From NCBI RefSeq assembly GCF_009469595.2, contig NZ_SSXV01000002.1:62001-126000 (forward strand): a DNA stretch of 64,000 bases, read 5' to 3'. The position numbers were made by a program, and so were the translations under genes. This DNA comes from Thauera sp. 2A1. GTDB taxonomy: Bacteria > Pseudomonadota > Gammaproteobacteria > Burkholderiales > Rhodocyclaceae. Under the pieces are notes generated by a model. The model searched no databases, was not told where the DNA came from, and saw only the letters and a list, made by a program, of their open reading frames with translations. Shown here one piece after another: positions 51,874 to 60,535 of the stretch. Position 1 is the first letter of the stretch. Every line of letters begins with the position of its first letter.

Positions 51874-52797
51874 TCACGCCTGTTCCGCCCGATGCGGCGA
51901 CTGCGTCGCCTGTGTCGAAATCGGTGCTGCATCGCTGATCGCGCGTACTGCCGGATGCGTCAAGCGACGTTCGACCGAGATCGCGTAATAGGTTTCGACG
52001 ACGCCTCTCGCCTCGCCCAGCACGCGCATGTCGCCATGCGACAGCAATTCGTCGCCGATCAGCGATGCCGCGGGGAACACGCCCGCGCCAGCTTCGCCAA
52101 AGGCGCGCATCAGGGCGCTGTCGTCGAATTCGCCGACGATCCTCGGCCGCAACTTGGCGGCTTCCAGCCAGCGCAACAACGGCCCGCGCACCGCCGCCTC
52201 CAGGCCGGGCAGCAACAGTGGTGCGCCGTTCAGGCAGTCGGGGAAATTGCCGTGCAGGGCGCCGGCGACGGCTGCCGAGGCGTAGAAGCCGATCGTCGAC
52301 TCTCCCAGCGTATGGCTGTAGCCGCGCACGTCCATGTTGGGCGGCAGCGGGCTGTCGGCCAGAACGACGTCGAGCTTGTGGATGGCCAACTCGCCCAGCA
52401 GGCGCTCGAGCTTGCCTTCGCGGCAGATGATGCGCATCGGCTCGGCCAGCGTCATCGATGGCGCCAGCAGGACGTAGGCGATCGCTTTCGGCACGACGTC
52501 GGCGATGCCGACGCGGAATGGAACCATGCGGCCGGTGGCCCGGCTCTGGATCGCTTCTTCCAGTTCGTTGCCCAGGCGGAAAATTTCTTCGGCATAATCG
52601 AGGGCCACGCGTCCGGTCTCGGTCAGCACCAGGCGTCGGCCCTGGCGCTGGAACAGCGTGACGCCGAGGTCCGCCTCCAGCGTCGCGATCTGGCCCGACA
52701 GTGTCTGCGGCGCGAGGCCGGAACGTTCGCTGGCGCGCACGATGCCTCCCGCGCGGGCGACCGACCAGAAATGGTGGAGTTGCTTGTAGTTCAGCAT
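51874..52797 (-). CDS. nhaR: LysR-family regulator, NhaR-like
   Basis: 307 residues. N-terminal winged helix-turn-helix (MLNYKQLHHFWSVARAGGIV... SGLAPQTLSGQIATLEADLG) and a LysR substrate-binding domain. The opening and overall sequence resemble NhaR, the sodium-responsive activator. That fits a Na+/H+ (Mrp) antiporter operon a few genes away, though the link is only positional. An imperfect palindrome TATCGAAAAATTCGGATA (52833-52850) upstream is a plausible LysR site. Confidence 0.82.
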   Translation of the reverse strand: MLNYKQLHHFWSVARAGGIVRASERSGLAPQTLSGQIATLEADLGVTLFQRQGRRLVLTETGRVALDYAEEIFRLGNELEEAIQSRATGRMVPFRVGIADVVPKAIAYVLLAPSMTLAEPMRIICREGKLERLLGELAIHKLDVVLADSPLPPNMDVRGYSHTLGESTIGFYASAAVAGALHGNFPDCLNGAPLLLPGLEAAVRGPLLRWLEAAKLRPRIVGEFDDSALMRAFGEAGAGVFPAASLIGDELLSHGDMRVLGEARGVVETYYAISVERRLTHPAVRAISDAAPISTQATQSPHRAEQA

Positions 52798-52832
52798 GGG
52801 CGACGTACGGTGATTGTGTCGAGAATTGAATG

Positions 52833-52850
52833 TATCGAAAAATTCGGATA
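52833..52850. promoter_or_regulatory. Candidate LysR-type operator
   Basis: TATCGAAAAATTCGGATA, an imperfect palindrome in the AT-rich 153-nt gap between the divergent nhaR-like and HPF-like genes. Further TATCGA copies occur nearby (52884 region). Confidence 0.4.
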
Positions 52851-52950
52851 AAAATTCAGTCGAACTGAGGTTTTATCGAACAGTCAGAGGGGTAGCATCG
52901 CAAGTGGTTCCCGCTCGTGCGGTGCATACCCATTCAAAAGGAGATCCTGC

Positions 52951-53298
52951 ATGCGAATCGATCTGCATTGTGACAACGTCGAAGCGGCACCCGGCCTGCG
53001 TGACTACGTGGCTCGGCGCATGAGTTTCGCGATCGGCCGTTTCCAGGACCACATCCAGTGGGCGCGAGTGAAGGTCGCCGACGTCAATGGCCCACGGGGT
53101 GGCGCGGACAAGCGATGCGTCGTGCAACTGCGGCTGCGCAACCTGCCCGACGTCGTCTTCGCGATCACCCAGCTCGACGTCCGGGCCGCAGTCGATCAGG
53201 CAGCGGACCGCGTCTCGCGTGTGCTGGCCCAGCGCCTGCGTCGTCACCAGAAGCCCGAGCGCGTCGCGCTCGCACATGCGGCGCCGGCGGTGGCCTGA
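52951..53298 (+). CDS. HPF/RaiA-family ribosome-associated protein
   Basis: 115 residues. S30AE-type fold: MRIDLHCDNVEAAPGLRDYV, then a helix-strand pattern typical of short hibernation factors (ALRDYVARRM, VKVADVNGPRGG), ending in a basic helix and Ala-rich tail. Probably binds stalled ribosomes. AAAAGGAG lies before the ATG. Divergent from the LysR gene. Confidence 0.78.
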   Translation: MRIDLHCDNVEAAPGLRDYVARRMSFAIGRFQDHIQWARVKVADVNGPRGGADKRCVVQLRLRNLPDVVFAITQLDVRAAVDQAADRVSRVLAQRLRRHQKPERVALAHAAPAVA

Positions 53299-53365
53299 TC
53301 GCGAAGTGACTGCCTTAGCGCCCGTTACCAAAACAACATCCATCCTCCAAGGAGTGTGACCCAAC

Positions 53366-54031
53366 ATGGAAAACCGCCTGACAACGATGACCCGCTCGGA
53401 GGCTTCCGTCCTCTCGACGAACAAGGTCATCCGCAACACCTACATGCTGCTTTCGCTGACGCTGGCTTTCTCGGCGGTGACCGCCGGGCTGTCGATGGCG
53501 CTTGGCCTGCCGCATCCGGGCATCCTCATCACGCTGGTCGGCTACTTCGGCCTGCTTTTCCTGACGACGAAGTTCCGCAACAGCGGCCTGGGCGTGCTGT
53601 TCGTGTTTGCCCTGACGGGCTTCATGGGCCTGACCCTGGGCCCGGTCGTGTCGAAGTACCTGGCGCTGCCGAACGGCTCGCAGATCGTGATGCAGGCGAT
53701 GGCGGGCACCGCGGCGATCTTCCTCGGCCTGTCTGCCTATGCGCTGACCACCCGCAAGGACTTCTCCTTCATGGGAGGCTTCCTGTTCGTGGGCGTGCTG
53801 GTGGCCTTCCTCGCGGGCCTGGGTGCGATCTTCTTCTCCATCCCCGCGCTGTCGCTGACGGTATCGGCCGCCTTCGTGCTGCTGATGTCGGGTCTCATCC
53901 TGTATGAGACGAGCAACATCATCCACGGCGGCGAGACCAACTACGTGATGGCGACGGTGTCGCTGTTCGTGTCGATCTTCAACCTTTTCACCAGCCTGCT
54001 GCAGATCCTTGGCGTGATGAGCGACGACTGA
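53366..54031 (+). CDS. Bax inhibitor-1/YccA-family membrane protein
   Basis: 221 residues with about seven transmembrane helices. The conserved pattern is seen in NTYMLLSLTLAFSAVTAG and the C-terminal LYETSNIIHGGETNYVMATVSLF. Homologues YccA and YbhL interact with FtsH or act as ion channels; the substrate is unknown. AAGGAGTG precedes the ATG. Ends at a strong terminator. Confidence 0.9.
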   Translation: MENRLTTMTRSEASVLSTNKVIRNTYMLLSLTLAFSAVTAGLSMALGLPHPGILITLVGYFGLLFLTTKFRNSGLGVLFVFALTGFMGLTLGPVVSKYLALPNGSQIVMQAMAGTAAIFLGLSAYALTTRKDFSFMGGFLFVGVLVAFLAGLGAIFFSIPALSLTVSAAFVLLMSGLILYETSNIIHGGETNYVMATVSLFVSIFNLFTSLLQILGVMSDD

Positions 54032-54057
54032 TGCACAACCGCGCCACAGGCCGCGCG

Positions 54058-54097
54058 AAGGAGCGAGCACCGGTAACAGGGTGCCCGCTCCTTTTTT
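54058..54097 (+). terminator. Rho-independent terminator after the BI-1 gene
   Basis: AAGGAGCG-A-GCACC pairs with GGTGC-C-CGCTCCTT and is followed by TTTTT. It lies between convergent transcripts and abuts the mnhG stop. Confidence 0.85.
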
Positions 54098-54525
54098 CAT
54101 GCATCGCCGGCTGGCCTCGCCGGGCCGCTGGCCGCCGGGGTGTCGTCACCCGGCTGAACATCGTCCGCAAGCTCCGCATCGGCTGGCGAGGGGCCTGACG
54201 CCTGGGTCGGCCGATGGCCCTTGCGCCTGTCCTCGGCGAGGGCTGCGCGCAGCAGCATCATGGTGGTCACCGGCGCGGTGACGACGATGAACACGGCGAT
54301 CAGCAACTCGTGCAGCACCAGCTTGCTTGCCAGCGCCGAAGATGAAACCAGCGACGCGAGCAGGATGCAGCCCAGGCCCAGCGTGGTGCCCAGCGTGGGC
54401 GCATGGACGCGCGAATAGAAGTTCTTCAGCCGCAGCAGGCCCAGCGCGCCGATGAGCGCCAGCACGCTGCCGACGCACATCAGCAGCGCCGCCGGGATTG
54501 CAGTCCACGGGGAAAGTTCGCTCAT
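54097..54525 (-). CDS. mnhG: Na+/H+ antiporter subunit MnhG
   Basis: 142 residues from the ATG at 54525, which overlaps the mnhF stop by 1 nt (a GTG one codon earlier is possible). Three transmembrane helices (MCVGSVLALIGALGLLRL; TLGLGCILLASLVSSSA; LLIAVFIVVTAPVTTMML) and the FYSRVHAPTLG motif. Unusual polar, Pro/Asp-rich tail of about 35 residues. Last subunit of the Mrp complex. Confidence 0.9.
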   Translation of the reverse strand: MSELSPWTAIPAALLMCVGSVLALIGALGLLRLKNFYSRVHAPTLGTTLGLGCILLASLVSSSALASKLVLHELLIAVFIVVTAPVTTMMLLRAALAEDRRKGHRPTQASGPSPADAELADDVQPGDDTPAASGPARPAGDA

Positions 54526-54809
54526 CACGGCTCGATCACCTCGCCGCGCAGCAGGAACTTGGCCAAGGCGCTCGTTCCCACGAAGCCGAACAGGGTCATC
54601 AGCAGGGCGACGTCGAAATATACCGACGTGCTCGAGCGCAGCGCCATCACCAGCACCATCATGACGCCGATGATGTACATGGTGTCGAAGGCAAGGACGC
54701 GGTCCCGCGCGCCCGGGCCGATGACGAGGCGGACTGTCGCCAAGGCCATCGCGAGGCCGAGGCAGACGAAGGCGAACAGGGTGGCGAAGTCGATGATCGT
54801 CGCGGTCAT
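54525..54809 (-). CDS. mnhF: Na+/H+ antiporter subunit MnhF
   Basis: 94 residues from the ATG at 54809 (MTATIIDFATLFAFVCLG). Three transmembrane helices; GPGARDRVLAFDTMYIIGV is the conserved cytoplasmic loop. Overlaps mnhE by 4 nt. Confidence 0.92.
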   Translation of the reverse strand: MTATIIDFATLFAFVCLGLAMALATVRLVIGPGARDRVLAFDTMYIIGVMMVLVMALRSSTSVYFDVALLMTLFGFVGTSALAKFLLRGEVIEP

Positions 54810-55300
54810 TCGAAGATCTCCATCAGCGGTCGCTCGTAGCGCTCCTTGATCGTACGCTGCCAGGCCGATTCGTCCTCGAGTTCGAGGATATGAAGCGTCA
54901 GCACACGGTGGTCGGGCGAAGTCTCGGCCCACACCGTCCCGGGGGTCGCCGTCACGATCATCGACAACACCGCGAGGCCGTGCGGATCACGGAGGTCGAG
55001 CGGAACCTGGATGAAACCCGGACGCTGGCGCCGTCGCTCGGGGCCCAGCACGATGCCGACCACCGTGACGTTCGAGCGGATGATGTCCGCCAGCACGCGC
55101 AGCAGCAGGCGGATCGCCATCAGCGGGCGGCGCACGCGTGCCTGCAGCGGCCGCGCCGATGGCAGCATGGCGGCGACCATCAGCGCCAGCATCAGGCCGA
55201 GCAGGAGATGGCCGGCCGAGAAGCTGTCGTTCAGCACGAGCCAGACGAGCAGCAGCACCAGGACAGCGGGCAGCAGGGAAGGGTAGGTGGGTCGTTTCAT
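54806..55300 (-). CDS. mnhE: Na+/H+ antiporter subunit MnhE
   Basis: 164 residues from MKRPTYPSLLPAVLVL. Two N-terminal helices, then a soluble domain with LLLRVLADIIRSNVTVVGIVL and VTATPGTVWAE, typical MnhE motifs. Overlaps mnhD by 4 nt (ATGA). Confidence 0.93.
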   Translation of the reverse strand: MKRPTYPSLLPAVLVLLLVWLVLNDSFSAGHLLLGLMLALMVAAMLPSARPLQARVRRPLMAIRLLLRVLADIIRSNVTVVGIVLGPERRRQRPGFIQVPLDLRDPHGLAVLSMIVTATPGTVWAETSPDHRVLTLHILELEDESAWQRTIKERYERPLMEIFE

Positions 55301-56907
55301 CGGCCGGCTTCCCTCGACAGGCTCATGACGGCCTCGACGTATTGCGACGGGTCGTGCAGCGACTTCGCGGTTGCCTGCATGAACTCCATTGCCGGCTGGG
55401 CAGCCAGCGCCAGCGCGATGCACAGGCCGATCAGGACGGCCGCCGGCACCGCCTCGGTCACCAGGAGTTGCGGCGTCGTCCGCGCCTCGCCGCTCCAGAA
55501 GATGCGCATGCCGAGCCGCGACAGCGTGATCATCGCCGTCAGGCCCGAGCCGAGGATCGCTGCCATCAGCAGCCAGACCTCGGTGGGCACGGCAGCGCCT
55601 TCCGCTGCCCCGAACGCGGCGATCAGCAGTGCGAACTTGGCGATGAAGCTCGACAACGGCGGCAGGCCGGCGATGATCACGGTGCAGGCGATGAAGGCCA
55701 TGCCGATGAAGGCCATCGCGCCGGGAATGGCAAAGCCCACCACGTCCTCGCTCATCGCTGTTTCCTCAGGCGTGTCCATGCCGAAGGCCTCAATCGTCAC
55801 CGAGAGCAGGTCCGCACCATAGGGCTTGCAGCGTTCCGTCATCTCGATGACCAGGTAGAACGCGCCCATCACCAGCACCGACCCGGTCAGGTAATAGAGC
55901 AGGGGGGCGGTCACATCCCGCATGCCCAGGCCGAACGCCGCCAGCAGCGTGCCCGACGAGGCGATCACGCTGTAGCCGGCGACGCGGTCCAGCTTCTGCA
56001 CGCCCAGCACGCCGATGGCGCTGTAGCCCAGGGTGAGCAACCCCAACATGAAGATGACGTCGCCGAGCAGCGCGAACGCCCCCGCCGGTTCCAGCACCGA
56101 GCCGATGCGCAGCAGGGCATAGACGCCGACCTTGGTCATGATCGAGAACATCGCGGACACCGGCGCGCTGGCCGCGCTGTAGGTCGACGGCAGCCAGAAG
56201 TTGAGCGGCCAGGCCGCTGCCTTGACGAGGAATACCAGTGCCAGCAGGGCGATGCCGACGGCGAACAGGGCGCGGTCGTCGGCCGGCAGGGCCGGTACGC
56301 GATGCGCGAGGTCGGCCATGTTGAGCGTGCCGGTGATGCCGTAGATGAGCGCCGCGCCGATCAGGAACAGCAGCGAAGCGGCCAGATTGACGACGATGTA
56401 GGCCAGGCCCGATCGCACCCGATCGGCGCCCGAGCCATGCAGCGCAAGGCCGTAGGACGCCGCCAGCAGCACCTCGAAGAATACGAACAGGTTGAAGATG
56501 TCGCCGGTCAGGAAGGCGCCATTGAGCCCCATCAGCATGAACTGGAACAGCGGATGGAAATGCACGCCTGCACGATCCCAGCGCGCGAGCGCATAGGTCA
56601 GCGCAGGCAGCGCGAGCACCGCGCACAGGGTCAGCATCAGCGCCGACAGGCGGTCGACGACCAGCACGATGCCGAACGGCGCACTCCATCCGCCGAGCCG
56701 ATAGACCTCGATGCCGGTCGATGTCGCATCTGAGTTCGCCGCCGCCGACAGCAGCGCGATGGCCACGGCCAGTTGCAGCGCCGTGGCGACGAGCGCCACC
56801 GCCGCGCGCGCGCGCCGATGTGCATCGTCGAGCAACAGCAGCCCGGCGCCGGCAAGCAGCGGAATCACGATCGGCAGGATGGGCAGGTGCTGCAGCCAGC
56901 CGCTCAC
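55297..56907 (-). CDS. mnhD: Na+/H+ antiporter subunit MnhD
   Basis: 536 residues from a GTG at 56907 overlapping the mnhC stop by 4 nt. About 14 transmembrane helices, homologous to NADH dehydrogenase subunits NuoM/N; ion-path residues in FFEVLLAASYGLAL, LVFLVKAAAWPLNFWLPSTY and AMFSIMTKVGVYALLR. The monocation/proton antiport core together with MnhA. Confidence 0.95.
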   Translation of the reverse strand: MSGWLQHLPILPIVIPLLAGAGLLLLDDAHRRARAAVALVATALQLAVAIALLSAAANSDATSTGIEVYRLGGWSAPFGIVLVVDRLSALMLTLCAVLALPALTYALARWDRAGVHFHPLFQFMLMGLNGAFLTGDIFNLFVFFEVLLAASYGLALHGSGADRVRSGLAYIVVNLAASLLFLIGAALIYGITGTLNMADLAHRVPALPADDRALFAVGIALLALVFLVKAAAWPLNFWLPSTYSAASAPVSAMFSIMTKVGVYALLRIGSVLEPAGAFALLGDVIFMLGLLTLGYSAIGVLGVQKLDRVAGYSVIASSGTLLAAFGLGMRDVTAPLLYYLTGSVLVMGAFYLVIEMTERCKPYGADLLSVTIEAFGMDTPEETAMSEDVVGFAIPGAMAFIGMAFIACTVIIAGLPPLSSFIAKFALLIAAFGAAEGAAVPTEVWLLMAAILGSGLTAMITLSRLGMRIFWSGEARTTPQLLVTEAVPAAVLIGLCIALALAAQPAMEFMQATAKSLHDPSQYVEAVMSLSREAGR

Positions 56908-57254
56908 GATTCGGCTCCGTCTTCCACGCCGTCTACGTGGTCGGTGCCTGTCAGGCCGCGCGAGGCGAGCAGCACCACCAGCAGCAGCGCAGTGGTGGCA
57001 AAGCCGATGACGATGGCGGTGAGCACCAGGGCCTGCGGCACCGGGTCGGCATAGCGGGCAGGATCGACCGCCTGCATGGGGTCGATGATCGGCGCGCGGT
57101 CCAGGTTCAGGCTGCCCATGCTGAAGATGAAGAGATTCACCGCGTAGGACAGTAGCGTGAGGCCGATGATGACCTGGAAGGTCCGCGGGCGCAGCAGCAG
57201 CCAGGTGCCCGAGCCCGCCAGGATTCCGATCGCCATCGCATAGATGATCTCCAT
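56904..57254 (-). CDS. mnhC: Na+/H+ antiporter subunit MnhC
   Basis: 116 residues from MEIIYAMAIGILAGSG. NuoK-like, three helices; GTWLLLRPRTFQVIIGLTLL and PVPQALVLTAIVIGFATTA are conserved. Overlaps mnhA-B by 1 nt (TGATG). Confidence 0.94.
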   Translation of the reverse strand: MEIIYAMAIGILAGSGTWLLLRPRTFQVIIGLTLLSYAVNLFIFSMGSLNLDRAPIIDPMQAVDPARYADPVPQALVLTAIVIGFATTALLLVVLLASRGLTGTDHVDGVEDGAES

Positions 57255-60169
57255 CAGCTCGTCCCTTCCTCTTCGGCGCGACGCTTCGCATTGCCTTCCG
57301 CCGGCCGTCGCCACTGCAGGTGCTGGCCGCGCAACGACTGGTGGGCAAGGGCGACGAGGATCAGTGAGGTGGCGCCCACCACCAGCATGTACACGCCCAG
57401 GTCGAAGGCGAGCACGGTGGAAAGATGGATGTCGCCGATCAGCGCAAGTTCGCCGTGCCAGCCCAGCGCGGAGAGGAAGGGGCGCGCTGCCAGCCATGCT
57501 CCCGCGCCGGTGAGTCCGGCGGCGAGCAGGCCGAAGGCGATCCACTGCTGCGGCAGCACGCGCAGCCTCGCTTCCGTCCAGATGACGCCGCTGAACATGT
57601 ATTGCACCAGCAGCGCGGTGGCGAGGACGAGGCCGCCGACGAAGCCGCCGCCCGGCGCGTTGTGCCCGCGCAGCAGGAAGAAGATCGACACCAGCACGGC
57701 CACGGGCAGCACGAGCCGGATCAGCACCGCGGGCAGCATCAGGTAGGCGTCGGGCAGCGCGCGTTGCGGATCGGGTGGCTCGGGCACCGCCTGCTCGCGT
57801 TGCTGGAGCGGGGGGGCGACGCTTTCAGGGGCTGGTCGGAAGCGGCGCAGCAACGCATACACCGTCAGCGCGACGATGCCGACCACGGTGATCTCGCCCA
57901 GTGTGTCGAAACCGCGGAAATCGACCAGGATGACGTTCACCACGTTGAGGCCCGCGCCCTGCGGCAGCGATTGCGTCAGGAAGAAGGGCGCCAGTCCTTC
58001 GGCCACCGGCCGGGTGAGCATCACGTAGGAGAGCAGCGCCATCCCGGCGCCGACGCAGATCGCCACCGCGAAGTCGCGTACGCGGCGCAGGCGGGCGCGA
58101 AGGGGCGCGCGCTCCGGCGGCCGCCCCTCCTCCTGTGCCTGGATGCGGCGCGGCAGCCAGCGCAACCCGAGCAGCAGGAGCAGGGTCGTCACCACCTCGA
58201 CCATCGCCTGGGTCAACGCCAGGTCCGGTGCCGAAAACCAGGCGAAAGTCAGCACCGTCGCAAGGCCTGCGCCGCCGGCGAAGATCAGTGCCACCAGGCG
58301 GTGGTACTTGGCCTGATAGGCCGCGCCCAGCGCGCACAGCCCGCCCACCAGCCAGAGCAGGCCGAAGGCCGGGTCCGCAGGGAGGCGACTCAGGCTGCCC
58401 CAGGGCACTCCGGTCTGCCACAGCGGCAGCATCACCGCACCGACCGCAAACAGCACCAGCACCAGCAACTGCATCTGCAGGCGGCGCGAGGCGGCATGCT
58501 CGACCAGCCAGCCGGCGTAGGCGGACAGTCGCGCCAGGCTCCACTCGAAGGCGCGCTTGCCGTCGAGACGAAACACGAACAGCACGCCGGTGGCCCGCTG
58601 CCGCTGCAGCACAAGGTAGAGCGCGGTGCCGCCGGCCAGCGCGACAGCGCTCATCAGCAGGGGCAGGTTGACCCCGTGCCACACCGCAAGGCTGTAGGTC
58701 GGCGTGTCGTTGCCGAGCATTGAGTAGGCCGCCATCGCCAGCGGCGCGCCGAGCGCCCAGCCGGGGAGGATGCCCACCACGAGGCAGGCCAGCACCAGCA
58801 GCGCGCTGGGCAGCAGCATCCAGCGCGGCGGTTCATGGGGCTGGCGCGGCAGGCCGGTGGCGCGCGCGCCGAAGAAGACCTTCAGCACGAACCGCAGGGA
58901 ATAGGCCACGCTGAACATGCTCGACGCCACCGCCAGCAGCGGCAGCAGGAAATGGGAGGGATCGGCGCGGTCGAGGAATACCGTTTCGGCAAAGAACATT
59001 TCCTTGGACAGGAAGCCGTTGAGCAGCGGCACGCCGGCCATGGCCGCTGCCGCCACGAGCGCGAGCGAGGCGGTCAGCGGCATTGCGTGGCGCAACCCGC
59101 CCAGGCGTTCCATGTCGCGCGTTCCGGTTTCATGGTCGACGATGCCTGTCGCCATGAACAGCGAGGCCTTGAAGGTGGCGTGATTGACCACATGGAACAC
59201 GGCCGCGACGAGCGCCAGTGGGCTGTTCAGGCCGAGCAGCAGGGTGATCAGGCCGAGGTGGCTGATCGTCGAATAGGCGAGCACGCCCTTCATGTCGCGC
59301 TGGAAGGCCGCCGCGTAGGCGCCCAGCACCAGCGAAGCCAGGCCTGCACCGCCAATGATCCAGAACCACGCCTCGGTGCCGGCGAGCACCGGCCAGAGCC
59401 GCGCCAGCAGGAAGACGCCGGCCTTCACCATGGTGGCCGAGTGCAGATAGGCCGATACCGGCGTCGGCGCGGCCATGGCGTGCGGCAGCCAGAAGTGGAA
59501 GGGGAACTGCGCACTCTTGGTCAGCGCGCCCAATGCGATCAGGGCGAGGGCGGCGGGATACCACGGGTGCTCGCGTATCGCTGCGCCCGCGGCGAACACC
59601 TGGTCGAGTTCGTAACCACCGGCCATCTGCCCGAGCAGGATCACGCCGGCGAGCATGGCGAGTCCGCCACTGCCGGTGACGATCAGCGCCATGCGCGCGC
59701 CGCGCCGGGCGTCGATGCGATGGTTCCAGTAAGCGATCAGCATGAACGAGACCAGGCTCGTCAGTTCCCAGAAGAACACGAGCTGGATGAGGTTGCCCGA
59801 CAACACGACGCCCAGCATGGCCCCCATGAAGCCCAGGAAGAACGAGAAGAAGCGCGGTACCGGGTCTTCCGGCGACATGTAGTAGTGCGCGTACAGCACG
59901 ACGAGCGCGCCCATCGCCGACACCAGTGCGGCGAACAGCCAGGCCAGGCCGTCGAGGCGCAGCGAGAAGTCGAGGCCCATCACCCAGGGCACGGCGTGTC
60001 GCACGACACCCGCCTGCGCAACCTCGCCATACAGGCTGGCCAGCAGCCCGGTGCACGCGAGCGCGACCAGACCCGCCAGCGCAGCGCCTGTGCGCCGCGC
60101 ATGGGCGGGGAGGAAGGACGCGATCAGGCTGCCCGCGAAGGGCAGCAGGACGATCAGCGCCAGCTTCAA
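57254..60169 (-). CDS. mnhA: Na+/H+ antiporter subunits MnhA and MnhB fused
   Basis: 971 residues. The N-terminal ~800 are MnhA, with about 20 transmembrane helices and homology to NuoL; SAQFPFHFWLPHAMAAPTPV and YLHSATMVKAGVFLLARL carry the proton-path residues. The last ~150 residues form an MnhB domain (LPVAVLVSIFFLLRGHNAPGGG, YMLVVGATSLILVALAHQ), so no separate mnhB exists, as in other A-B fused Mrp systems. Translation appears to begin at a TTG (60169, MKLALIVLLPFAG), with GGAG about 10 nt upstream. Heads the mnhABCDEFG operon. Exports Na+/H+ and affects pH and salt tolerance. Confidence 0.93.
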   Translation of the reverse strand: MKLALIVLLPFAGSLIASFLPAHARRTGAALAGLVALACTGLLASLYGEVAQAGVVRHAVPWVMGLDFSLRLDGLAWLFAALVSAMGALVVLYAHYYMSPEDPVPRFFSFFLGFMGAMLGVVLSGNLIQLVFFWELTSLVSFMLIAYWNHRIDARRGARMALIVTGSGGLAMLAGVILLGQMAGGYELDQVFAAGAAIREHPWYPAALALIALGALTKSAQFPFHFWLPHAMAAPTPVSAYLHSATMVKAGVFLLARLWPVLAGTEAWFWIIGGAGLASLVLGAYAAAFQRDMKGVLAYSTISHLGLITLLLGLNSPLALVAAVFHVVNHATFKASLFMATGIVDHETGTRDMERLGGLRHAMPLTASLALVAAAAMAGVPLLNGFLSKEMFFAETVFLDRADPSHFLLPLLAVASSMFSVAYSLRFVLKVFFGARATGLPRQPHEPPRWMLLPSALLVLACLVVGILPGWALGAPLAMAAYSMLGNDTPTYSLAVWHGVNLPLLMSAVALAGGTALYLVLQRQRATGVLFVFRLDGKRAFEWSLARLSAYAGWLVEHAASRRLQMQLLVLVLFAVGAVMLPLWQTGVPWGSLSRLPADPAFGLLWLVGGLCALGAAYQAKYHRLVALIFAGGAGLATVLTFAWFSAPDLALTQAMVEVVTTLLLLLGLRWLPRRIQAQEEGRPPERAPLRARLRRVRDFAVAICVGAGMALLSYVMLTRPVAEGLAPFFLTQSLPQGAGLNVVNVILVDFRGFDTLGEITVVGIVALTVYALLRRFRPAPESVAPPLQQREQAVPEPPDPQRALPDAYLMLPAVLIRLVLPVAVLVSIFFLLRGHNAPGGGFVGGLVLATALLVQYMFSGVIWTEARLRVLPQQWIAFGLLAAGLTGAGAWLAARPFLSALGWHGELALIGDIHLSTVLAFDLGVYMLVVGATSLILVALAHQSLRGQHLQWRRPAEGNAKRRAEEEGTS

Positions 60170-60535
60170 GCTTCGATCACTCCGGCGTCATCCAGCATCA
60201 GGTTTCCCAAAAAAAGTCGTGACTGTGCCCCGCAGGACGGAGCGCGGCGCAACTGCGCAGCGAGGCCCTGGCTCAGCGCCGCTGCGTCTGCGCCTGCTGG
60301 CGGCAAGACCTCCCTCGCGCGGGAGTGGAGGAACGATGGTGACTGGTCGCGGGCGATCGCACGTGGCGAAGGCCGACCACACGCACGTGGATCGCGCTTC
60401 AAGCCGCACTGCGCAGCCCCGATGACAGACGTCAGCACATCGGCAAAAGTTTCATCTCATGCCGGTGATGCTGGCGTCAAGGCTGGATGGGCGCGCAAGT
60501 CTCACGCGCGCATCCGACTTTGCGGCCGTGCAGGC
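60170..60535. other. Intergenic region upstream of the mnh operon
   Basis: 366 nt between the mnhA start and the CorC-like gene's stop (both minus strand). It must contain the mnh promoter; no convincing -35/-10 pair is read. A hairpin GGATGGGCGCGC with GCGCGCATCC (60485-60515) lies 20 nt after the corC-like stop without a U-run and may end that transcript. No gene is supported. Confidence 0.45.
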
